Origin: Glycine soja | Lineage: Eukaryota; Streptophyta; Magnoliopsida; Fabales; Fabaceae | Direction: 5' to 3' | Length of the DNA stretch: 64,000 nucleotides | Assembly (NCBI RefSeq): GCF_004193775.1 | Contig: NC_041019.1 | Span: 51,497,928 to 51,561,927 of the forward strand | Shown: piece after piece, positions 56,382 through 64,000 of the stretch | How positions within the stretch are numbered: the stretch's first letter is position 1 | Layout: each line of letters starts with the position of its first letter | Notes under the pieces: generated by a model | Databases searched by the model: none | Told to the model about the DNA's origin: nothing | Seen by the model: only the letters and a program-made list of their open reading frames with translations | Made by a program: the position numbers and the translations under genes

Positions 56382-59240
56382 ATCTGTTAAGTTAATTTAA
56401 TGTTACTAAAAGTGGAAATTTTTTATTAAAGAAATAACAAGCAATGTATTACATGTCTAATTCTCCTTAGTTAAAATCTTAAGAGTATGATAGATTTAGA
56501 AAATAAAATAAAGGGGGAAGGAAAAAATAAGTAGAATAAAAATAGATTAATATGTGATTTGTTTGATAAAATTAGAGGTGGGTAAGCGGGCTAACCCACC
56601 CACATAAGTTTTTATTGACAGCAGATCATGTTAGTTTGTCTTGGTCCTCTTCTGTTCCATTGATCTCACAGGTTAGTCCATGATTCTAATTTAAAAAAAA
56701 TTATAATTTCAAAATAAATATATTTTTCTCTTAAAAAGATAGTCAATTATACTTAATTATATATATATTTTTAAAAAAAATAAGTCTTAATAAATCTCTA
56801 ACAAATATTTAATTACAAAAATTTTAACCTAACGAAATAAATTTCAACATAAATGCAAAGAAATTCTGAATTGAACTTTGAGGATTAATTGGGTTTGGGT
56901 TGAGTTTAGTGGGTGATTGTAGGTTTACGGGTCAACCCGCGGACCTCACAGTCTAAACCCGCATAGTGCATGGATTATGCAGGATAGACCCAAAATCATA
57001 CATAGTCACGAATTCTTAAAAAAATTTGATTTGTGACTCGTGTCCTCACTAGTCGATCCATGGACCTAAGTCCATTTACCTGCCCCCAGATAAAATAACA
57101 AAATCATATCTTATTAATATATCAAACATCTTATTACAACATAAAAAGATTAAGATGGTTATTTTATGTTAACCTATCCTATTTTGGGCATCAAATTAGC
57201 TTGATTTCTTAATCGAATCATACCAAGGAAGGATGTGTCATACATTAGATTCTTTCTTGATTGTTTTTGTCCTATTTGGTAGAGAGGAGAGAAATATTAT
57301 TGATGGAAATAAAAATTATTAGTAAAATTAGGTAAAAAATTAAATAGAAATTAAAAGCATTTGACTGACGATAAACAAAGAAGAGATAAGAAAAGAGATA
57401 GACAAATGAGTGAAAATATGTAAAAAATAATATATTCTCTAAGTGAAAATAAGTGAGGCTCACACTATTAACAAAATTGTTTGTTTTCTAAATCTTCTTT
57501 AACAAAATAGTCTAACCAATTTTCATCTTTCGCCCTCCCCCAATTTATTCTCTACCAAAACATTTAGGAATTTGGTTTATCAAAGTGAGAAAAGTGTACT
57601 TTAAGGGATAAGTTTGTTGTACACCATCATCTAACCACAAATTATTGTGTATGATGAGTTAATTTGTTGACTTTTATAATAAAATAAATAATTTATCCAT
57701 TAATAATATAAAGTAATTTATTATTTTTTACACTATCATTTAATTATAATTTATTATGATAAATTTGTTAGCTTTAAATATAATATGAACCCTTCAAAAA
57801 ATATAAATATGATATGAAATTGCATGCTTATACCAATAAAAAAATGGTACGTAGAAAAGTGTAACTTATAGGTTTAATTATATACCAATTAAAAAAGTAC
57901 TTGAAAATTCCAAGAAATATTTTTCCCGTGCCTTTCTCTCTCTTGCATGGTAGAGTCTCAAATAATTTTCAAACAAATTGCGTCTTTTTCACTTTACTAT
58001 TTAAGAAAAATTATATCATTTTCGTACAATCTAGCATTGCCATTGAATGTAATTGTTTATCAGCAGTAGCAACATTGCCCATTGAAAACCACCATAAATA
58101 TGATTTTTTTTCTGTATATAAATTGGATTTAATACCATGCCACAAAAGTAGTATAAGAACAACATCTCTATCAAATAAGATATGAATCTCCAGTGTCAAA
58201 TAAGACAGAAATTTGCATAATCAGATGCATTCATAGTAGTAATTATTTTAATTATGTCATTGCAATGAGGCAAATATTGGACAAAGAATAAATTGATACA
58301 TGATGCATGCTTTCACTGCCTCGTGATGAAACAATAATGGTTTAGTTGATCAATTCAAAGACAAAGTCCACGTTCTGGTTCACGGGCAAATTAAAGTCTC
58401 AAATCAAGTTACGTCCTGTCCCAAACTTGCTGCCTTATTCTCCACAACCCAAATGTCGTAAATTAAAAATTAAAATTAAATAACGTCGTCGTAATAAAAA
58501 ATAATAATACTATAATGATGATGATGATGCATGTCTTAGGCTAAATAGGAACCTATATATATAGCAGAAACATGGTCGATGGAACCATTGAATTAATGAC
58601 GTGTTTGGTCTGTTTGGAACGAGATTAATTTCTGCATATTATTTTTTAATAAAATTCTTTCATATTGCTTCAAAAAAAAATTGCTCATAAATTTCTGGAT
58701 TTGGCAATTTATAATATGTCTTGGATATTAAGTTGGACGTGGAAAAGATGACATAGTTCAATTATGCATGGAACATCATCCCTTTGATTAATTTTGTCTT
58801 AGTCCCTAGCTGGTAGTAAATTTTTGGACCGATGTTGGTGGGATGGAACGTCGAATGGGTGTGGATGAGAGAATTGGGTAATGTTTGCATGATTGCATAT
58901 GGTGAAGTTGGGTAAACTTCTTACACTTCCACTATCATTTCCTGCATTTTTCATTAGATTATGAAAAGTTGATTCCGAAGTATATAAAAAAATGCAGGAA
59001 GCAATAATATGGGAGTATGGGAAGCAACAGATCATGAAGTTGTTCAGTGGACACGGGTGTTATCTTGTATACATACTTTTTGTAATTTTTTTTGGTTTTC
59101 CTTGAAAGTGGTTCATTGTTTCAGGGTTGGGGTGAGAGGGTAGAAATGAGTTACAAATATGTAATGAATCTCACAAGGTATTTGTTAGGGCATGGTACCC
59201 TTGGTAATATATTGGTTTTTCTGATTAAAAAAAATTAACT
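56382..59240. other. Gene-poor intergenic DNA
   Basis: No supported gene. A stretch at 56575-57075 has several words for degenerate repeat (GGGTCAACCCGCGGACC). The 57901-58185 ORF lacks recognisable content. Confidence 0.4.
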
Positions 59241-59466
59241 CACTTTGAGGTTTTGTCAAATTACATAAAATACTCGTGTTTCTTTTTATCTCTATACAAA
59301 CCTCCCCTCATTGTTTTAAGAGCATTACACTGAACATCTTTTTTTTACGTTACACCCCCCTTAAGATTTAAAAAACGTTATATTGTGTGTATTCTCATTA
59401 AGGGAGGTCATGGTAAGGGTAAGAAAAGCATGACGTTTTGTGTAATTCGATAAAATTTCGAGGTGT
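59241..59466. repeat. Inverted-repeat element candidate (~225 bp)
   Basis: CTTTGAGGTTTTGTCAAATTACATAAAATAC on the left resembles the reverse complement of the right end (CTCGAAATTTTATCGAATTACACAAAACG). The interior has GTTACACCCCCCTTAAG and GGGAGGTCATGG facing each other. Confidence 0.45.
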
Positions 59467-60436
59467 TCAAGTCTTCAAAATAGTTATTCTAAAATAAATA
59501 GAAAGAGGGATTAGAGTCATTTGAACTTGCAAAAAAAATTATGACAATGCTAGCTAATAAAAGAAGTCTGATAGAATCATTGAGTAGAATCATTTAAGGT
59601 CGATACAATATAATTTATTTTTTTATAGAAAGATTGATACAATATAATTAAACATTAATTATATATGTTGATCGCATTAATGTTCAAGTATATAGGATAT
59701 ATTAAAGGAAAGCAAAGGACTAATATGTCCGACCCATATGATTATTTGGGTCTAAGGTGGGATTTTCACATTCTTAAGGATTAATGGGTCCATCATCAAA
59801 TATTTTAAGGGATTTATGTTTTCTTTAGTGTGTGCGTTGGCCATGTGTGTGATAATATACTCCTAAGAAAGTAATTCTATTATGAAAGATATTCAAGTGT
59901 GAATTATTCTATTCTAACTGGGGGGTTTTATCCTATGGAATATCAGATAAAAGCCCAAAAGTGATATTGTGTACATTATTTGTAAACAAATTTAAATATT
60001 AAAATATTATTGTATTTGATATAAACGTTAGATCAAAATTTCTCCTTGCAAGAAACATTCCCAACTAATAAGACTTTGCAGTGCAAGAGTTAGTTAACCC
60101 TGCATGCGAGTCATTTGACCATTTCTAAGTGGCTCCAGCTGGTTAATAATTCAAGTGAAAAAGATTCAATGCAATGTGTTGGAGAAGATACCTGTTTTAG
60201 TCTGATGATGAATTTGAAGTCATCATTCATTATTAGACACTTAGTCCAAATTCTTGTGAATCACATTTCCACAAAAGTATCCTATGTAACTGTATAGATA
60301 TTTTTTTTTTGGATGAAGGCAACATGATAGATATTGATAGGACACTGAAAATGAAAGCTCATACAAAATTACTTAACCATCAAATTATTTATTATTTTGG
60401 GGGCTCCATCAAGGAGTAAAAAACTCAAACTACAAC
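59467..60436. other. 3' flank of the subtilase gene
   Basis: No other gene seen; a 60-codon ORF at 60115-60297 is not recognisable. Confidence 0.4.
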
Positions 60437-62734
60437 TCATACAATTCCACTTGGTGCCACTACAATGGGACTCCTAACACTGTGTGTTCCACCTTCTTCA
60501 ACCCAAACAAGATCCCCAAATGATATATTTTTCTTCTTGTACTTGCTATACTTTATCACAACATCGTAGCTCAGCTTCTCATTTTTATATCTGAATGTTA
60601 ATGTCTCAGGTGACACCGTCACCACAGAGCCTTTTGGTTGTGTCACCTTGGCTCTGTATGTGGCAGCACCATCTCCAACATTGGTCACTGTCCTCCTAAA
60701 CTTGTGAACAACTGACCTTGTGTTGTTGCGATAGAAAGCTATAAATGAAGGGTAATTAAGATCAAACGATGGTTTTGCACAATTGTAAGATGTTGATCTT
60801 GTAATGGTTAGGATTTGCTTTTGTGTGTACTTCAAAGCACAAAGGAGATTAACATAGTCCTGTGGGGTGGCATCATATACTAAACCTGGATCAAGTGCTT
60901 TGTTGGGGTCAATTTGACCAGCTCCAATGGCAAGAGGGGAAGCATATTGAGAAGGGTAACCATAGTCCCTAATTGGATTTTGTGTATTATCAAGAGGACT
61001 AGCTGTGGTTACTAGTGCAGACCTTATAGCAGCAGCACTCCATTTAGTGTGTGCAGCTTTCAAAAGAGCAGCAACACCAGAAGCATGAGGGCATGCCATG
61101 GATGTTCCAGACAGCAAATTGTAGCCACTGGATAACATCACATTGTTGCCAATTGTTGCTGCTGGTTCTGTAGGAACATAAGCAGCAAGAACATTAGAGC
61201 CAGGTGCCATTATGTCAGGCTTCAAGACCCCATGATAGCTTGGTGAAGGACCTCTTGAAGAGTAAATGGTAACAGCTGGTGCTGGCTTTATTCCAACAAA
61301 TGTTCGTTGAAATTTGATGGTGGCTGTTGGCTTCTTATGGCTTTTTGCATACTTGATCACAGATGGTGCATCCTGTGAGCTGATTACAATAGTTGGAGAG
61401 GAAACATGTCCTTCTTCATTTAATAGAGGTTGATCAGAGATAAACACTGCCCCTAACAAACTGGCTTCATCAACAAAACTCCTTTGGTTCATCTTTAACT
61501 CAGGGTCTGACTCTGAGTCACATAGAATGATCCCTTGTTTGGCCACTTTGGATAAAAGCTTGACTGAGTTACATGCTGATATATTCTTATTGTAGATAAG
61601 TGGAAGATTTTCCACCAAGGCATTTGCTGGAAACAAGGTCCAACCAATAATGGTTTGTCCATTTCCAAGAATTAGAGTACCAAATGTGCGGTCTATGGTG
61701 CCTGCAGCTACAGTCAGAAGCCAGGGGATTCCATTGTGCAAGGTACCAAGATCAGGACCTTCATTACCAGCAGAAGATGAAACCACCACCCCTTTTTCCA
61801 TTGCTGCAAAAGAAGCTATTGCTATAGGGTCCTCATAAAGTGGAACACCATCAAACCCCATAGAGATGGAAATCACATCAACTCCATCAGCAATGGCTTG
61901 GTCGATTCCAGCCAAAACATCTGAGGCTACACGACCCTCGTCAAAAATGACCTTGTACATGGCAAGCCTAGCTCTTGGGGCAATGCCTCTAGCCACCCCT
62001 TTAGCATAGCCAAAGTAAGAGGCTCCATGAACATAGTTGCCAGCAATTGTTGATGATGTGTGAGTTCCATGACCCACGGTGTCTCTAGCTGAGTTCATGC
62101 TGATTTTTACCTTGGAATTTGCAGCAATCACACCTTTGTTGAAATATCTAGCTCCAATTAGTTTGAAGTTGCACATGGAAGTGTTGAAGTCTTGTCCTTC
62201 CTCACAGGTCCCTTTCCATTTGTTTGGAATTTTCTTAGTCATTCCTTCATCTTTAAAGCTTTCACTCTCAGGCCACACACCAGTGTCAATAACACCTACA
62301 ATGACATCCTCCCCAAAATTTGAGGCATGCCATAGGCCACTAGAAGAGTCTAGGGAGAGAAATTCAGAAGTGTGAGTGGTGTCTATGGTGACATTTCTGT
62401 CTGGATATGCTGCAACAAAGCCATGAGAGTTCTTAACAGCCTCCAACTCTTCTAATGTTAGTACAGCACTAAAACCATACATGGCATGGTTATAGGAGTA
62501 CACTAGTTTCTGTGATTGGTTAGATGAGTGACCAAGTTTTGCTGATTTTATGGAATCAATGGTGGATTCAAACCAATCATGATGGGTTGTGAAAACATGA
62601 GGAAAAAGGGATTTGTCCATGTGGACTATATATGTGGAAGTCTCAGCACTGCCATGAAGAGCCAATAGAAACCAGTGAGTAATGAGGAGCATGAATGGAA
62701 ATGGAAACACAAAGTTAAGCTTAGGCCTCATCAT
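60437..62734 (-). CDS. Subtilisin-like serine protease, SBT1 family
   Basis: Secreted plant subtilase (peptidase S8) acting in the cell wall or apoplast; single exon, 765 residues, as usual for SBT1 genes. Order: signal peptide ~1-30 (VFPFPFMLLITHWFLLALHG); inhibitor I9 prodomain ~34-115 (TYIVHMDKS ... YGFSAVLT); catalytic domain with Asp150 (VIDTGVW), His222 (GHGTHTSS), oxyanion Asn324 (SAGNEGP) and Ser545 (SGTSMACPHASG); an inserted PA domain ~365-470; C-terminal fibronectin-III-like domain ~650-760 (TVTNVGDGAATYRAKV). All four catalytic residues are intact. The sequence looks closest to the SBT1.8/SBT1.9 subgroup, but I do not assign an orthologue. Two adjacent Met codons open the ORF; either could start. 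Substrate is unknown. Confidence 0.95.
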   Translation of the reverse strand: MMRPKLNFVFPFPFMLLITHWFLLALHGSAETSTYIVHMDKSLFPHVFTTHHDWFESTIDSIKSAKLGHSSNQSQKLVYSYNHAMYGFSAVLTLEELEAVKNSHGFVAAYPDRNVTIDTTHTSEFLSLDSSSGLWHASNFGEDVIVGVIDTGVWPESESFKDEGMTKKIPNKWKGTCEEGQDFNTSMCNFKLIGARYFNKGVIAANSKVKISMNSARDTVGHGTHTSSTIAGNYVHGASYFGYAKGVARGIAPRARLAMYKVIFDEGRVASDVLAGIDQAIADGVDVISISMGFDGVPLYEDPIAIASFAAMEKGVVVSSSAGNEGPDLGTLHNGIPWLLTVAAGTIDRTFGTLILGNGQTIIGWTLFPANALVENLPLIYNKNISACNSVKLLSKVAKQGIILCDSESDPELKMNQRSFVDEASLLGAVFISDQPLLNEEGHVSSPTIVISSQDAPSVIKYAKSHKKPTATIKFQRTFVGIKPAPAVTIYSSRGPSPSYHGVLKPDIMAPGSNVLAAYVPTEPAATIGNNVMLSSGYNLLSGTSMACPHASGVAALLKAAHTKWSAAAIRSALVTTASPLDNTQNPIRDYGYPSQYASPLAIGAGQIDPNKALDPGLVYDATPQDYVNLLCALKYTQKQILTITRSTSYNCAKPSFDLNYPSFIAFYRNNTRSVVHKFRRTVTNVGDGAATYRAKVTQPKGSVVTVSPETLTFRYKNEKLSYDVVIKYSKYKKKNISFGDLVWVEEGGTHSVRSPIVVAPSGIV

Positions 62735-62830
62735 TGTTTATGAAACTGAATGAAAATTTCTGAGTTTGAACAAGTTGATCAGATCATTCAGCATATATAG
62801 GAATTTTAAGTATGTTTAATACCAATGATG
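62735..62830 (-). promoter_or_regulatory. Core promoter of the subtilase gene
   Basis: On the minus strand CTATATATGC (plus 62791-62800) lies 57-66 bases upstream of the ATG, a good TATA-box position giving a leader of about 30 bases. No other ATG intervenes. Confidence 0.55.
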
Positions 62831-64000
62831 TTGACATGTGTAATTGTTACGGAACTGAGGGTAATTTCAATGCAAAATAATTGGACAGATTTTTTTTTCT
62901 TGCAGAGAAGGTGCTTTATGATGAGAAAAGTATAGACTGCTTATTTTTCTTATAATTATTGATGCAATGTAACAAATCTCATGTAAGATTTCTGTATTGT
63001 ACCAAATTAATTACCAATCAGATAGATACAATTGTTTATGGTATATGCATGGGCAGATCAACAAGATTTCATTGTACACGCATAGTTTTTATTAGGGCAA
63101 TAATACAAATAGTCAAATATAGTTGTGTCGACATGCATGTGTGGTGGTTACATAAAGTATTATCAAGAGAGGAATAAGAGTAACGAGAGAGACAGAAGTG
63201 CATACGAAACTCTGAAAGGAAAAATAACTGTATAAAATCGAGGGCCTTATTTGTTAGATTCCATCTTCCATTTATGTATATATTAAAAGCTATGTATAAT
63301 CTGGAAAAAAAAAAAACCCAGCCATGTATAACAGGCATTGAAAAGTGAAAACACTCTAATTGAATAAAAAAATAGTAAATGCACGTTAATGAAAATAAAA
63401 TCAACTATCAATCGTAATTAAAATAGTACAAGAAGTCGCATCATGTCCCTAAAAGATTACAAAAAAGCCTTTTTTTTCCTTGTTTTCTATTTAAATAATA
63501 AAAATTTCTCCTCAAGAGTTATTTCTTTCTTTGATATTATTTTTATTTTGGGGTTACAAGTAACGATATTATTATATATTACGATCCATAATTGGATGGT
63601 AATATTTTTTTAATTTCAGTATATTTAAAATAAATCTTATATTTAATATCATGTAAAGTTTAAAAACATTCAATACTTTCATTATTTAGAATTATTAGTA
63701 AGAAGATCTATTATGGTATTATGAACTATTCATCTACAATACATCTTTAACGTAACTTTTTTTGTAAAATCTTTTAACTATAAATATCTATTTATTCTTT
63801 AATTGATGTTCTTACAATACTACATTGGTTAGGAGCACCTAAGAATATTTTTTTATTAGTGGAACACCTTAAGAATATACAAAAGCCAAATAGTATCGCA
63901 GGAAATCCATAATTGCATTTATTTTCCAATGAGTAGAAACAAGAAGCATCGCGATTATAGGAGACGTGTTGGATTAATTAACGTCAAAGAATCAAAAAGG
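62831..64000. other. AT-rich intergenic DNA
   Basis: No supported gene or repeat structure. Minus-strand ORF 63069-63404 is Phe/Ile/Tyr-rich without a recognisable domain. Confidence 0.45.

Noticed and set aside
61650..62375. Plus-strand ORFs of 62 and 98 codons inside the subtilase
   Set aside because: Antisense shadows of the conserved catalytic domain.

Overview
The window is plant nuclear DNA, most likely from a legume and probably soybean (Glycine) or a close relative. It is AT-rich, has GT-AG introns, and long gene-poor stretches are filled with degraded LTR retrotransposons, TRIM-like elements, Au-type SINEs and small inverted-repeat elements. The species assignment is an inference from repeat style and protein similarity; no species marker was tested.

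Genes, left to right: (1) 5589-7967 (+), a small three-exon gene for a 92-residue conserved-looking peptide whose last exon also carries, 34 nt downstream, the intact ORF of an RGP5-type reversibly glycosylated polypeptide, a possible dicistronic locus; (2) 20655-21916 (+), a three-exon LEA-type protein with an organelle-targeting-like N terminus; (3) 27387-33358 (+), a 15-exon CYP97A (LUT5-type) carotenoid beta-ring hydroxylase, reconstructed completely as 641 residues; (4) 34534-42499 (-), a 14-exon sterol 3-beta-glucosyltransferase of the UGT80A type, reconstructed completely as 607 residues; (5) 48077-50385 (-) and 52224-55121 (-), a tandem pair of receptor kinases joining a LysM ectodomain to a wall-associated-kinase (WAK)-type kinase, the first copy a pseudogene with three lesions and the second intact (667 residues); (6) 60437-62734 (-), an intronless SBT1-type subtilase of 765 residues.

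Between genes: 8.9-14.2 kb is a nest of repeats. A TRIM-like element with three LTR copies, one interrupted by a SINE, lies against a broken Tnt1/Tork-like copia element, followed by another TRIM copy in inverted orientation. The copia sequence is circularly permuted: it starts in the middle of reverse transcriptase, runs through RNase H, one LTR, gag and protease, and ends in reverse transcriptase within a codon or two of where it started. Other repeat candidates are an LTR with both PPT-like and PBS-like flanks (718-1100), a long-TIR element with a more GC-rich core (4617-5197), several MITE-like palindromes (17.7, 25.1, 37.1, 51.3, 55.8 and 59.2 kb), a second SINE with clear target-site duplication inside a UGT80A intron (39277-39446), and a 132-bp tandem duplication at 45.1 kb.

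The genes do not form a pathway. They are ordinary independent plant genes (cell-wall sugar metabolism, stress protection, lutein synthesis, steryl glucosides, surface perception, extracellular proteolysis). The two most interesting loci are the LysM/WAK-kinase chimera with its dying duplicate and the peptide-RGP5 locus.
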